Shown: positions 18,609 through 28,134, numbered from the stretch's first letter. The stretch is DNA of 64,000 nucleotides from CAVVSQ01 sp963848825 (GCA_963848825.1 CAWKFA010000001.1:148031-212030), one strand, 5' to 3'. Made by a program: numbers and translations. The notes: a model not told the origin generated them from the sequence alone.

Positions 18609-20423
18609 TTAAGCGGCTGCCTGAGATGAAGTAAGCTCGCCGGCGGCGAGATCGGCTGGTTGCGCCAACCGGTCGAACAAAGCCACCAGGCGTTGTCCTG
18701 AGCAGCCGTCGAACATGCCCCACTCGTGCGCACTTGCGGCTTGCCGCTTGGCCCAGTCGGCGATCCAATCAGGCCGACGCCACAGATCTTCCAAAGTGCT
18801 CAGCCACTGATCCTTGCTCTGGATAGTGAGCACGCCCAGGGCGCTGTCATAATCATCGTAGCAGTAATGAAAGATATCGTAATTGATCACGGGCACGCCG
18901 CACGTGATGGCCCAACGGATGGTTGCCGACACACAGGCAACGTACACATCGCACAAGGGCACCAGTTCCAGCGTATCGCCCGTGGAGACTTTACCACCCA
19001 GCGACTCGATCAGCTTTTTCGTCTCCGGGCCAGTGCGGGGGTGCAAGCTCACCACGACATTGCAGTTGTTGAGCGCTCCGAGCGAGGCGATCAAAAAACG
19101 GGTCATGTCGGGATAGTCGGCGAACTCCACACCCGGCCGGTTGGCGCTGAATTGATTGGGCGGAAACGCGAGGAGCACGAGCGGTTGGCCTGCTGCCAGC
19201 CCCAGCTCTCGATAAAGTCGCTCCTTGCGTGGTCGGGCCATTTGTTTGACGGCAAAAAGTTCATCGTCGCTCATCGCGCCCGTCAGGGCCAGTCGGTCAC
19301 TTGCCACGCCGAATTCTTCCTGGTAGCGCCGGTACATCCGCGGGCTTTCGGCCGCGAAAGCATCCCAGTGGCCATCGTTGGGTACCCAGGGGCGCGCCGG
19401 CGCCAAGCCGAGCCATTCGAGCGCCAGGATATGAGGACCAGGCAGTCGCAATATCCAACGTTCTCGAGTAATGGCTGGCGCCGAGGGATCGATTCGCTTC
19501 TCGACATGACACCATTTCGGAAATAGCCGCGCGGCCACCCGGTTGATGAAGCCCCGGCTCGTATGTTCCCGATCAGTGCCGAAACCTTCGACAAACTCTC
19601 TGACACTGGCGAGAGTAAAGGGGACGACGACGCTCGCGGCGCCGCTTTCGTGCGCCGCCCGGATTAATAGGCCTGTCGGATAGCTCACGTTGTCTTCGGC
19701 GAGTGCAATCACATCCGGCTTCACCTTACGGAAATATCTGCGTGCCAGGGTCAAGGTCCGCTTTAGGGACAGGCTGATTTTCACAACGCGAAACATGGAC
19801 AGGGTACGGCGCGCCAGGACCAGGGCGGGCAAAATGCAGACACGCCCCTTGAGATAGACGCGGCCGAGGATCCAACGGGCCTGTGCCAGTGGAGTTCCCC
19901 CCGGCGAGAGCCGCAGCGCCCGACCCACGATGCACCAACTCGGATAAAGAAAGCAGGCCGCGGGCGCCCGAAGCATACGAGGAAGGCGCACTTCCAGGGC
20001 GTGGCGCAGCGGCGCCATGCGCGGGCCCAGCTTCCGCTGAAAAACAAGGTGCGCCACAGCCAGGGGTATGAAGAGGAACACATCGATGAGCAGCAAGCCG
20101 ACGACGCCAGCGACCAGAAAGCAAGCCGCGGGCAGGTTAGCAGTGAACCCGCGCCGGTTCGGTTTGGTGTGGCCTGTCCTGGCAACAATCTGAGCCGGAC
20201 TCGTCTCGTTTAGTTTGGCGAAAGGAGGCGGTGCGCCAAAGACCGACCAGGGAACGCCAAGGCGGTCCCAGTCCGCTTTTGCCTCGGAGGTGGCGGATTC
20301 GGCATTCCCCAACAAAACGATGGGTTGCCAGTGCGACTGGCGGTTCAAAAAGCGAACCAGGCGCGCCATTTCTTTTAAATGGGTCAGCGCCCAAATCGTG
20401 ACCACAACCCGTCGGGTCTTCAC
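18609..20423 (-). CDS. Putative polysaccharide biosynthesis glycosyltransferase-like protein
   Basis: I do not recognise an exact family. The 604-residue protein starts with KTRRVVVTIWALTHLKEMA, like the first strand and helix of a GT-B fold. It has a hydrophobic stretch near residues 100-130, and a C-terminal half with FPPNQFSANRP, VVVSLHPRTGPETKK and TIRWAITCGVPVINYD, the pattern of nucleotide-sugar-binding domains of capsule glycosyltransferases and 2-epimerase-like folds. The GTG start with GAGGAA six bases upstream is preferred because it abuts the stop of the preceding PhyH gene. It probably adds or exports a surface sugar. Confidence 0.55.
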   Translation of the reverse strand: MKTRRVVVTIWALTHLKEMARLVRFLNRQSHWQPIVLLGNAESATSEAKADWDRLGVPWSVFGAPPPFAKLNETSPAQIVARTGHTKPNRRGFTANLPAACFLVAGVVGLLLIDVFLFIPLAVAHLVFQRKLGPRMAPLRHALEVRLPRMLRAPAACFLYPSWCIVGRALRLSPGGTPLAQARWILGRVYLKGRVCILPALVLARRTLSMFRVVKISLSLKRTLTLARRYFRKVKPDVIALAEDNVSYPTGLLIRAAHESGAASVVVPFTLASVREFVEGFGTDREHTSRGFINRVAARLFPKWCHVEKRIDPSAPAITRERWILRLPGPHILALEWLGLAPARPWVPNDGHWDAFAAESPRMYRRYQEEFGVASDRLALTGAMSDDELFAVKQMARPRKERLYRELGLAAGQPLVLLAFPPNQFSANRPGVEFADYPDMTRFLIASLGALNNCNVVVSLHPRTGPETKKLIESLGGKVSTGDTLELVPLCDVYVACVSATIRWAITCGVPVINYDIFHYCYDDYDSALGVLTIQSKDQWLSTLEDLWRRPDWIADWAKRQAASAHEWGMFDGCSGQRLVALFDRLAQPADLAAGELTSSQAAA

Positions 20424-20433
20424 CACGGCTTCC

Positions 20434-21558
20434 TCAGTTTTTGACTTCGACCGGTCTGGGTTTTCGCCTAAGCGCATTGCGCAGGGGCCGCAAGACGTTT
20501 CGTAGCGTGCCGAGCGGTCTGTGGGCAAAGGAAGGCAAGCCGTTGCACCACTCCCGCATGCCAAGCACCATCACCATGGCCCGGTTGGCGATCAAGCGTT
20601 CCATTCTCGCCATGAAAAACAAACCGAGCGGCAATGCCGGGCGGCGGTTGGCCAGCATCCAATGGATAAATGAGGAACGGTCCGCGTTATCTGGTTGCGG
20701 CGTTAACCCCTTGCGGATCGACGCGGGCAAACGCTGCAAAACCTCCGCCGGTTGGGGTCTGACCTCATCCGGGAAAGGCATTTCGGTGGGGAAGCCCCCA
20801 ATAAGAACGATCATGGTTTTTTTACCATGGAGGTTGGGATAACGTCCGTGCCAAACATCGTTGAGAAAGAAATAGCAATCGCCGCGCGCGCCGCAGGCCT
20901 CCACTGCACGCTTGCGCAACAACCTGCCGAGCAGACGGTTAAAAATGTTGAAGCGCGCGAAAATCGGCGCACCCACGATACGCGAGTCGCGCGTGGCACA
21001 CCAAAAACTGTTCAACAGGGTATTCCAGCGTGGGCAATACGGAAACATGTGCGAGCCGCGCATCAGGGCCGTGCCGCCATTGCCGCCCGCCGGCACATCC
21101 GAGAGAAAGATGCCAATGCCAAATTCGCCAGGAGAATCTCGATGCCAGTCATGCGGCAACGTCAATTCCGTGGGCAACGAGGGGCGGGGGCCGGGATCGT
21201 AGTTCCCCGTCATGAGTCGAATATTGTAGCCGCGAAATTTTACGTTGGCGCCGACCATTTTACGCAACACGGCGCTGGAAGTGGGATCCGTGAGAATGAG
21301 GTCCACGATCTTGTCGAGTGCGGGGCTCTTGCCATAGGCATCGATCATCAAATGCGAAGGGGGCGTTTTGATGGTAAGACCGGACGGGCCCACGTGATGC
21401 GCTTCCTGGGTCTTCTTTTTCGCGCGATCCGCTTCGTCAATCTCGTACCAGTGCGTCAACTCATCGTGTGCCTGCCGCGCCAGGTCACTGGCAAAAAGAT
21501 TTCGAAGGAATGTAAAGCCGTTCCGCTTGGCATCCTCGATATTTGGCAGGGGGGTCAT
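20434..21558 (-). CDS. Phytanoyl-CoA dioxygenase (PhyH) family oxygenase
   Basis: A non-haem Fe(II)/2-oxoglutarate-type oxygenase of 374 residues. The iron ligands can be read as His and Asp in HDWHRDSPGEFG and a distal His in FLNDVWHGRYPN, with a downstream Arg/Lys region for 2-oxoglutarate. Its position between two carbohydrate genes suggests it modifies a sugar or lipid part of the surface polymer; the substrate is not deducible. GGAGG precedes the ATG. Confidence 0.8.
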   Translation of the reverse strand: MTPLPNIEDAKRNGFTFLRNLFASDLARQAHDELTHWYEIDEADRAKKKTQEAHHVGPSGLTIKTPPSHLMIDAYGKSPALDKIVDLILTDPTSSAVLRKMVGANVKFRGYNIRLMTGNYDPGPRPSLPTELTLPHDWHRDSPGEFGIGIFLSDVPAGGNGGTALMRGSHMFPYCPRWNTLLNSFWCATRDSRIVGAPIFARFNIFNRLLGRLLRKRAVEACGARGDCYFFLNDVWHGRYPNLHGKKTMIVLIGGFPTEMPFPDEVRPQPAEVLQRLPASIRKGLTPQPDNADRSSFIHWMLANRRPALPLGLFFMARMERLIANRAMVMVLGMREWCNGLPSFAHRPLGTLRNVLRPLRNALRRKPRPVEVKN

Positions 21559-21931
21559 GAGGTCCTCCGTGACGGGACGAGAATCAAAGCGCCCAATTCA
21601 TAGCAAAACAGACCGGGCGATACAACTTCAACTGACGGGCAACTTGATCCTGGGTGCGCGACATCGGTTGGAAGTCCAGGTCGGCGGCGCTGTGCATTTG
21701 CGCCAACTTTCCCCAAACTAGCACACATCCGTGGGGTGGCGTCAAACGTACTGGCGCTGACCCACCGAAATACCCTGTCGCGCAGAATCAATCGGCAAAC
21801 CGCGATCCGTGGATCACGACATCATTGTGCGCATTTCGGTGGGTCAGCGCGAGTACGCTCGACGCCACCCTACACAGATTACGGCGTGGTGAGGCGTTGG
21901 ATGCAGCAGCCACCGTACACATCTGGGCCAT
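21559..21931. other. Intergenic region holding an inverted-repeat element
   Basis: About 370 bp between the PhyH gene start and the stop of the oxidoreductase gene. Apart from the palindromic element at 21731-21873 it contains no gene I can support. Confidence 0.5.
21731..21873. repeat. 143-bp imperfect inverted repeat (REP- or MITE-like)
   Basis: Two 41-base arms, 21731-21771 and 21833-21873, match as reverse complements at 37 of 41 positions. They share the core GGCGTC and GCGCTGACCCACCGAAAT and enclose a 61-base centre with a small palindrome (GATCCGTGGATC). The arms resemble the GGTGGGT(T/C)AGCGC palindromes found as dispersed repeats in many bacterial genomes. No transposase is nearby, so it would be a non-autonomous element or an mRNA-end structure. 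Confidence 0.7.
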
Positions 21932-22947
21932 TCACGCCCATGGAAACTCGCGTGGGGTGTGCTTTTCCGCGCTTGCCAGCTCGACGGTGGCGTGACCTTG
22001 TTCGTTCGATAGATACGCAGCGACGAGAACGGATACGGCGAGCCGGCCCTGTTCGCCTGTAGGGTAGTCACTGCCCTCGATAAGGGCTTTCAGAACTGCG
22101 TGGGTGGGCGCCACGGAATCGGCCGGGGCGATAAGGCGCTGGCCCTCATCCCAGGGCATGCCGTAGCGCGTCGTGGCCATGGCGCGGTGTTCCTCCTTGC
22201 GATGACACCAGGTCATGGCGCCGGTAATCTCGTCCACCGTGATGCGTCCGTGCCGGCAAGCGTACGTGACCTGGAGCCCGTGGCCCTGGTCCGCGCTGCA
22301 ATCGAGCGAAAAGCGTTTGCCGCTCGCAGTCGTCAGGCGCACGCAACCAGCGCGGTCCTGAAATTGTGGACCGCGCGGGTTGGCCACGCTTTCGCCGGAG
22401 AACCAGGCGGCCACTGAGTCGGGCAGTTCGCCGGTCAGATAGCGAAACATCTCGAAGTAATGACTGCCATTCATCGCCAGGCCAAAATTGCCGGCCACGA
22501 CCGTGACACTCGCAAGGCCGCCCATGGCCGGTGACTCGATGAGCGTACGCGGCACGGTGTATTGCTCCATAAAGCGCATCTGGTGATTGACGGCCAACTT
22601 GGTGCCATGCCGCCGGCAACATTCGAGGATGCGATCGCACTGGGCGAGCGATATGGCGAGCGGTTTCTCGCAAAGGACATAGCGGCGCCGGCCTCGGCGG
22701 CCGCGCAGGCATAGTCGGCATGGGCGGGCGCGGTCGTGCTGACGACGACGCATTCAGGCCTGAGAGCGAGCAATTTTTTCGCGTCGGCAAAGAGTTGCGC
22801 AGCGCTCAGACCGCGCTCTGCGCCTGTCTGCTGAAGTGCTTCCGGGTTGGCGTCCGCCACGCCGAGTACATCCAGACCCAGTTCTTGGACGACCTGGACG
22901 TGCCGGCGACCCATGCGGCCTGCACCAATCACGGCTGCTTTCATCAC
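21932..22947 (-). CDS. Gfo/Idh/MocA family oxidoreductase (one frameshift)
   Basis: NAD(P)-dependent sugar oxidoreductase. The N-terminus MKAAVIGAGRMGRRH is a Rossmann loop and LCEKPLA is the family EKP motif, with the conserved Lys. The frame breaks near 22684: one more G (C on the coding strand) restores AEAGARYVLCEKPL and a 338-residue protein. In polysaccharide clusters this family often oxidises nucleotide sugars (WbpB-like), which fits the neighbours, but the substrate is not shown. Confidence 0.75.
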
Positions 22948-22986
22948 GCTCTCCTTGGTTTACGCCACACCTGGCGCACCTTATAG

Positions 22987-24420
22987 CTAACCCGCACGCG
23001 CCATAAGATTTTCGGACGGTACATTCACAATTTCTGCGACTGCCTGGCGGAAGCGGGCCAGGCTATTGTTGCTACAGAACGTTTCATCCGCCGGCACTTT
23101 GCGCGGGCCGGTGTCTTCCTCGATCTCGGACGGCTGGCATACCAGTTTTGCCCATTTTCTGTCAATCAAAGGTTGCAGGTATTCGACGCCCGGCAGGTCC
23201 ACCAGATAGGTTTCCAGACCAAACGCCAGGCCTTCCACCAGAGCAGCCGAATAAACGCCGATCTGGATTCGTGACTGGGCGAGCAAGGAATACACATTGC
23301 CATCTTGCCCGTCGGACACAGTGATACCTGGCGCGGCCAACCAGGGGTAGTTTTGCCGCCAATCTTTTTCGAACGGATGCAGCCGATAAATAATGGGCCA
23401 GGTGAAATCGCTGCGCCGGCTCAACTCGACGGCAAAGCGTGAGAGCGCTGCGCCGACAGTCGGTTGTGAAATAACCACCACCTGCTTGTTCTTGACGGCC
23501 CCGCGGTGCTCCCGCAAGCGCGCCGCCAGATACGGATTGCCAACGGGCACAATCCGGTCGGCGGGTAGTGGAAAATCCAGGCAGGTCTTCCAGTAAGCAC
23601 CATAAACGAAGAGATAGTCCGGGAAGCAGCGTAAGGGCACGTTCTTGGGAAAGAGATAGCATGGGTCATAAGGCCCGATGATGCCGTGCTGTAGCTCGAT
23701 CACGGGAATGCCCAGCAGCTTGCAGACTTCGATGGCGATGCGTTCGTAATAATTGAGGGAGGCAAAAAATACGGCGCCCGGCCGCACCCGCTGCAAAAGC
23801 TTTTTGTAAAACCAGAACAGCGAGCGGCGTGTTTTAAGAATCGGCAGAGCGATGCCGGGCAGGTCAATGTTCACCTGAAATTGCTTCTCGAAACGGACCT
23901 GGATGGTTTGCAGCAAGCCACGTCCCGAGGCGGAAAGACCACTAAAGTAGGTTGCCAGGCGGTAGCTGCAAGCGACTAGCGAAAACAGGTCATGGTACTT
24001 CACCGACTTGGTGCGTGCCGGAGTGCAGTGCCGATCGCCGCAATAGCGTTCGATGTAATACGCTGGCGCTTCGAGAGCATCCAGGAAGGGATCGACTGTC
24101 GTATCCCACCAGACTCCGTTGGCATCCGGCGTACGCCGCGGGCAGCCGAAGAAGAAAAGCGGTTTGCGCGAGGTCAGGTACGGGTTATGCAGCGCCAGGC
24201 CTTTCAGGGACCCGAAGAGCTTGTGTGCCCAGCCCAGCAGTGGATTCGCTTGTTTGAAGGGCTCGATGTCAGCCAGGCCAAGGCACCGCTGCAACTCCAG
24301 AAAGACGTAGAAGCGTACATGTTCCCAGAAATAAACGCCGTCGATCGTTTGGCGAAAAAGGTCGAGTTCTTCCTCGATTTCAAGAAAGTCGGCACAGAGC
24401 TGGCTATTGGACTGGGGCAT
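22987..24420 (-). CDS. Putative capsule/surface polysaccharide glycosyltransferase-like protein
   Basis: A 477-residue cytoplasmic protein I cannot assign exactly. The C-terminal half reads like a GT-B transferase: VCKLLGIPVIELQHGIIG (QHG motif of capsule transferases), PADRIVPVGNPYLAARL, VVVISQPTVGAALSRF, IYRLHPFEKDW and IQIGVYSAALVEGLAFG. It lies between the oxidoreductase and rmlA genes and probably transfers a sugar to the surface polymer. Donor and acceptor are unknown. Confidence 0.55.
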   Translation of the reverse strand: MPQSNSQLCADFLEIEEELDLFRQTIDGVYFWEHVRFYVFLELQRCLGLADIEPFKQANPLLGWAHKLFGSLKGLALHNPYLTSRKPLFFFGCPRRTPDANGVWWDTTVDPFLDALEAPAYYIERYCGDRHCTPARTKSVKYHDLFSLVACSYRLATYFSGLSASGRGLLQTIQVRFEKQFQVNIDLPGIALPILKTRRSLFWFYKKLLQRVRPGAVFFASLNYYERIAIEVCKLLGIPVIELQHGIIGPYDPCYLFPKNVPLRCFPDYLFVYGAYWKTCLDFPLPADRIVPVGNPYLAARLREHRGAVKNKQVVVISQPTVGAALSRFAVELSRRSDFTWPIIYRLHPFEKDWRQNYPWLAAPGITVSDGQDGNVYSLLAQSRIQIGVYSAALVEGLAFGLETYLVDLPGVEYLQPLIDRKWAKLVCQPSEIEEDTGPRKVPADETFCSNNSLARFRQAVAEIVNVPSENLMARAG

Positions 24421-24477
24421 AGGGGATGCTCGTGCGTAGCTGCGCTGCCAAAAGGGCGCGCAGGCAATGCGTGCCGG

Positions 24478-25353
24478 CTACCTGGTGTGTTCATTGAGCA
24501 CGCGCCGCAAATAGGTGCCGTATTCGCTGCTGCCGTAGCCGTCCGCCAGTTTAGCCAACTGGCCGGCATCGATAAAGCCCTTGTTGAGGGCGACTTCTTC
24601 GATGCAGGCGATTTTTAGCCCCTGGCGCTGTTCCAATGTTTGCACAAAAAGCGAGGAAGAGGTCAGGGAATCAAAGGTGCCGGCATCGAGCCAGGCCACG
24701 CCGCGACCCAAAGGGGTGACCGTAAGTTGGCCAGCACGGAGATAATGAAGATTGACATCCGTGATCTCTAGTTCGCCCCGCCCGGATGGTGTCAGTCCCC
24801 TGGCTATTTCGGCGACGTGGCGATCATAAAAATAAAGGCCGGTCACCGCCCAGTTGGAGCGCGGCCTGGCGGGTTTTTCTTCCAAACTTATGGCGCGGAA
24901 ATCCTTGTTGAATTCGACAACCCCAAAGCGCTGGGGATCACTAACATAGTAGGCGAATACATGGGCGCCGGCCGTCAACTGCGCAGACTTGATCAGAAGG
25001 TGCATGAGGTCGTGGGCGAAAAAGATATTGTCGCCCAGAATAAGGCACACCGGGCTATCCTTGATGAAGTCTTCGCCGATTAAAAATGCCTGGGCGATGC
25101 CAGCCGGCTTCGGCTGAACTTGGTAGGACAGGGACAGGCCCAGTTCACTGCCATCGCCCAGCAGCTCTTCGATGCGCGAGGTATCGCGTGGCGTGCTGAT
25201 AATCAGGATTTCGCGTATGCCGGCCAGCATCAATACGGACAAGGGGTAGAAAATAACCGGCTTGTCATAAACCGGCAACAGTTGCTTGCTGACTGCCTTG
25301 GTGAGGGGAGAAAGACGCGATCCGCTTCCCCCGGCCAAAAGTATGCCCTTCAT
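24478..25353 (-). CDS. rmlA: Glucose-1-phosphate thymidylyltransferase
   Basis: First enzyme of dTDP-rhamnose and related dTDP-sugar synthesis. The 291-residue protein has the nucleotidyltransferase signature LAGGSGSRLSPLT at the N-terminus, SKQLLPVYDKP with the catalytic Lys, and QPKPAGIAQAF. It is head to head with rmlC, only 14 bp separating the two start codons. Confidence 0.95.
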   Translation of the reverse strand: MKGILLAGGSGSRLSPLTKAVSKQLLPVYDKPVIFYPLSVLMLAGIREILIISTPRDTSRIEELLGDGSELGLSLSYQVQPKPAGIAQAFLIGEDFIKDSPVCLILGDNIFFAHDLMHLLIKSAQLTAGAHVFAYYVSDPQRFGVVEFNKDFRAISLEEKPARPRSNWAVTGLYFYDRHVAEIARGLTPSGRGELEITDVNLHYLRAGQLTVTPLGRGVAWLDAGTFDSLTSSSLFVQTLEQRQGLKIACIEEVALNKGFIDAGQLAKLADGYGSSEYGTYLRRVLNEHTR

Positions 25354-25367
25354 GAAGGAGATCCTCT
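25354..25367. promoter_or_regulatory. 14-bp divergent spacer carrying both ribosome-binding sites of rmlA and rmlC
   Basis: The spacer AAGGAGATCCTCTA contains AAGGAG for rmlC on the plus strand and GAGGAT for rmlA on the minus strand, overlapping around a central GATC. Promoters for either gene must therefore lie inside the coding region of the other. Confidence 0.6.
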
Positions 25368-25916
25368 ATGGAAGTCACCCCGCTACCACTTTCCGGGCTG
25401 TTGCTGGTGAAACTTCGTCTCTTCCGGGACACGCGGGGGTTCTTTGTGGAACGCTTCCAGGCAGATGCTTTTCAAAAGCATGGGCTGCCAATCCACTTCG
25501 CCCAGGATAATCATTCCCGTTCTTTGCCGGGCGTCCTGCGGGGCCTTCATTATCAGGCCAATCCGGGGCAGGGGAAACTCGTCGGCGTAGTCCGCGGGAG
25601 CATCTGGGACGTCGTTGTTGATTTAAGGGCCAGCTCAACTACCTTCGGCCAAAGCTTTGGGATTGAGCTTAGCGACGACAATGGCCTGGAATTGTGGGTC
25701 CCCCAGGGTTTTGGCCATGGCTTTTGCGTTTTGGGAGACGGGTCGGCCGACGTCGTCTACAAGGTCGATACTCCCTACCAACCCGCGGGCGAGGGAGGCA
25801 TTCACTGGGCCGACTCCAAACTCAACATTCGCTGGCCAATTACCAATCCCACGGTTTCCACCAGGGACAATGAACTGCGAAGTTTCGCCGATTATTGTAA
25901 GCGCCCGGTATTTTAG
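25368..25916 (+). CDS. rmlC: dTDP-4-dehydrorhamnose 3,5-epimerase
   Basis: Epimerises the dTDP-4-keto-6-deoxyglucose product of RmlB. The 182-residue cupin has the family signature LRGLHYQANP with the catalytic His, FFVERFQ near the N-terminus, and WVPQGFGHGFCVL. It is the only plus-strand gene of the sugar cluster. No RmlD is found in the window, so completion of dTDP-L-rhamnose needs a reductase elsewhere. Confidence 0.95.
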   Translation: MEVTPLPLSGLLLVKLRLFRDTRGFFVERFQADAFQKHGLPIHFAQDNHSRSLPGVLRGLHYQANPGQGKLVGVVRGSIWDVVVDLRASSTTFGQSFGIELSDDNGLELWVPQGFGHGFCVLGDGSADVVYKVDTPYQPAGEGGIHWADSKLNIRWPITNPTVSTRDNELRSFADYCKRPVF

Positions 25917-25940
25917 TTCGCCAGTACCTTCCAGTCTGTG

Positions 25941-27167
25941 TCAGGCGGCGATTCTCTGTTGGCCATGAACACAGCCCAAAATAACGTCGATCACGCGACG
26001 CTGCTGAACCTCTGTCAATCCCACGGAGGAGGGCAGGCTCAACGCGTCACGGCCTATCCGGTCTGCGACAGGGCAGGCTCGCGGCGGCAGATACTGAAAG
26101 CTTGGGCTCTGATGCAACGGCTGCCACAGCGGCCGGGCCTGAATTCGCTCCGCGGCCAGGCGCTTGAGCAAGTCGCGGCTACCAAGGCCACACACCGACT
26201 GGTCAACCAGCACCGTGGAAAGCCAGTTCGTACTGAATGCCCAGGCGGCTTCGGGCAACATTCGAACTGACGGGCAATCGGCGAAGGCCTGTTCGTACCG
26301 GTCCGCGATGCGCCGCTTTTGGGCCACGTAGTCTGCAAGCACTTCCAACTGGGCAACGCCCAGCGCGGCCTGGAGATTGGTGAGGCGGTAGTTAAAGCCC
26401 ATCTCGTGGTGGACATATTCCACCGGGTCGTCTTTCGCCTGTGTCGTCAAGTAGCGGGCGCGCTCGGCATAGTGCGCATTGTTGGTGACAAGCATCCCGC
26501 CACCGCCGGTGGTTATGATTTTGTTGCCGTTAAAGCTCAGGCAAGCCATGTCGCCAAGTTGACCGACCTTTTGAGCTACGCCGCGAGGGTCGTGATAGCG
26601 TGCCCCCAGGGCTTCGGCCGCATCTTCGATCACAATCAGACCATATTTGTGAGCCAGGTCCAGAATCGGTTGCATGTCGACCGGATGACCGAGCACGTGT
26701 ACCGGTACGATCGCGGTGACTTTGCGGCCGCTGGACCGGTTGTAGAGACAGCCGTCGCGCCATTCGCAACCGCTTTGCAAAAAGACGATGACTTGCTCGG
26801 TATCCATCTGACCGTAGACGGGGTCGCAGTCGATGAAGACTGGAATAGCGCCCACGTAACGGATGGCATTGGCGGATGCAATGAAAGTGAGCGTGGAAAC
26901 CAGCACCTCCTCATCCGGCTTGACTCCTGCGACCACCAGAGCGGTGTGCAGGGCGGCGGTGCCGGTGGAGGTAGCTACCGCGAACCGGGTACCCACAGTG
27001 GTGGCGGCAAGTTCTTCGAAGCGTTCGACGAAGGGGCCAACCGACGACACCCATTCGGTGTCCAGGCATTGCTTGACATAAGTCCAGGCCGCTTCCCCCT
27101 TGATATGCGGCACGCACAGGGGGATGAAGCCATGGGGCGCGGAGCCGGGCTCAAACGACGTAGACAC
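25941..27167 (-). CDS. legC: DegT/DnrJ/EryC1 sugar aminotransferase, LegC-like
   Basis: PLP-dependent transaminase, expected to aminate C4 of the 4-keto sugar made by the neighbouring LegB-like dehydratase. The 408-residue protein has ATSTGTAALHTAL for phosphate binding, VIEDAAEALGA with the PLP Asp, and LSFNGNKIITTGGGG with the PLP Lys. A GTG start with GGGAGG upstream overlaps the dehydratase end by 17 bases; a longer frame through that gene is a shadow. The LegC assignment rests on similarity and on pairing with LegB. Confidence 0.85.
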   Translation of the reverse strand: MSTSFEPGSAPHGFIPLCVPHIKGEAAWTYVKQCLDTEWVSSVGPFVERFEELAATTVGTRFAVATSTGTAALHTALVVAGVKPDEEVLVSTLTFIASANAIRYVGAIPVFIDCDPVYGQMDTEQVIVFLQSGCEWRDGCLYNRSSGRKVTAIVPVHVLGHPVDMQPILDLAHKYGLIVIEDAAEALGARYHDPRGVAQKVGQLGDMACLSFNGNKIITTGGGGMLVTNNAHYAERARYLTTQAKDDPVEYVHHEMGFNYRLTNLQAALGVAQLEVLADYVAQKRRIADRYEQAFADCPSVRMLPEAAWAFSTNWLSTVLVDQSVCGLGSRDLLKRLAAERIQARPLWQPLHQSPSFQYLPPRACPVADRIGRDALSLPSSVGLTEVQQRRVIDVILGCVHGQQRIAA

Positions 27168-28134
27168 CGGTACGGTACCTCCCCTGGTTTTCGCGCAGCC
27201 AGGCAATGGTGCGCTGCAAGCCTTCCTCCAGACCGACTTTCGGCTCCCACGCCAACAACGTGCGTGCGCGGGAATTGTCCGCCAGCAGGCGCTCGACTTC
27301 GCTATTCTCGGGTCGCAAGCGTTTCTCTTCGGATTGAACGTCAATCGGTTTGCCGACCAGCCGGGCGATAACTTGAACCAGGTTGCCGACACTGATTTCC
27401 TTGCCGGACCCCAGGTTGATTGTCTGGCCAATCGCTTGCGGTTCGGCAGCGGTGCGCAAGAAGCCATCGACAGTGTTGGCCACGAAGTTGAGGTCGCGTG
27501 TCGGGCTAAGATTGCCCAATTTCACCGTCTGGCCCGTCAAGGCCTGAGTGATAATGGTGGGGATAACGGCGCGGGCCGACTGGCGCGGTCCGAAGGTGTT
27601 GAAAGGCCTCACGGTGACGGCCGGCACTCCAAACGAACAATGGAACGCCTCCACCATTTTGTCGGCGCCGATCTTGCTCGCGGAATAAGGGGACTGCCCC
27701 TGGAGTGGGTGCGCCTCGGTGATGGGGACGAAGCGAGCAGTGCCATACACCTCGCTGGTCGACGTGTGCACCAACCGCTCGATTTTCAAGTCGCGGGCCG
27801 CCTGGAGGACATTGAGCGTGCCCTCAATGTTGGTGCGTACATAGGAGGCGGGCGCCTGGTAAGAATAAGGAATGGCGATAAGCGCCGCGAGGTGGAATAC
27901 CACTTCGGTGCCCTCGACCGCCGCGCGAACACTCGCCTGGTCAGCGATGTCGCCCGCGAGCACCTCGATGTCAGCCTTGCGCGGCGAGTGGTCAAGCCAG
28001 CCCCAGCTGCCCAAGGCGTTGTAATGGACCAGGGCGCACGCGCGTGCGCCCAACTCGACAAGCCGCTCGGTAAGGTGGCTGCCGATGAAACCGCCGGCAC
28101 CTGTAACCAGCACGCGTTTACCTTGCCAATTCAA
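27151..28134 (-). CDS. legB: NAD-dependent nucleotide-sugar 4,6-dehydratase, LegB-like
   Basis: A short-chain dehydratase of 327 residues with VLVTGAGGFIGSHLTERLVE, VHYNALGSWGWLDHSP, IPYSYQAPASYV and STSEVYG, then YSASK. This combination is characteristic of LegB enzymes that form the 4-keto-6-deoxy sugar in legionaminic acid synthesis. The start is TTG, overlapping the preceding stop in TTGA, with GGGAGG eight bases upstream, which decides it over longer in-frame ATGs inside the upstream gene. Confidence 0.88.
   Translation of the reverse strand: MNWQGKRVLVTGAGGFIGSHLTERLVELGARACALVHYNALGSWGWLDHSPRKADIEVLAGDIADQASVRAAVEGTEVVFHLAALIAIPYSYQAPASYVRTNIEGTLNVLQAARDLKIERLVHTSTSEVYGTARFVPITEAHPLQGQSPYSASKIGADKMVEAFHCSFGVPAVTVRPFNTFGPRQSARAVIPTIITQALTGQTVKLGNLSPTRDLNFVANTVDGFLRTAAEPQAIGQTINLGSGKEISVGNLVQVIARLVGKPIDVQSEEKRLRPENSEVERLLADNSRARTLLAWEPKVGLEEGLQRTIAWLRENQGRYRTGVYVV

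Noticed and set aside
21811..21830. The palindrome GATCCGTGGATC as a regulatory site
   Set aside because: It lies in the centre of the larger inverted-repeat element and is not near a promoter.
25941..27467. A 508-residue aminotransferase with ~100 extra N-terminal residues
   Set aside because: The extra part is a shadow frame of legB. A GTG with GGGAGG gives the normal start.
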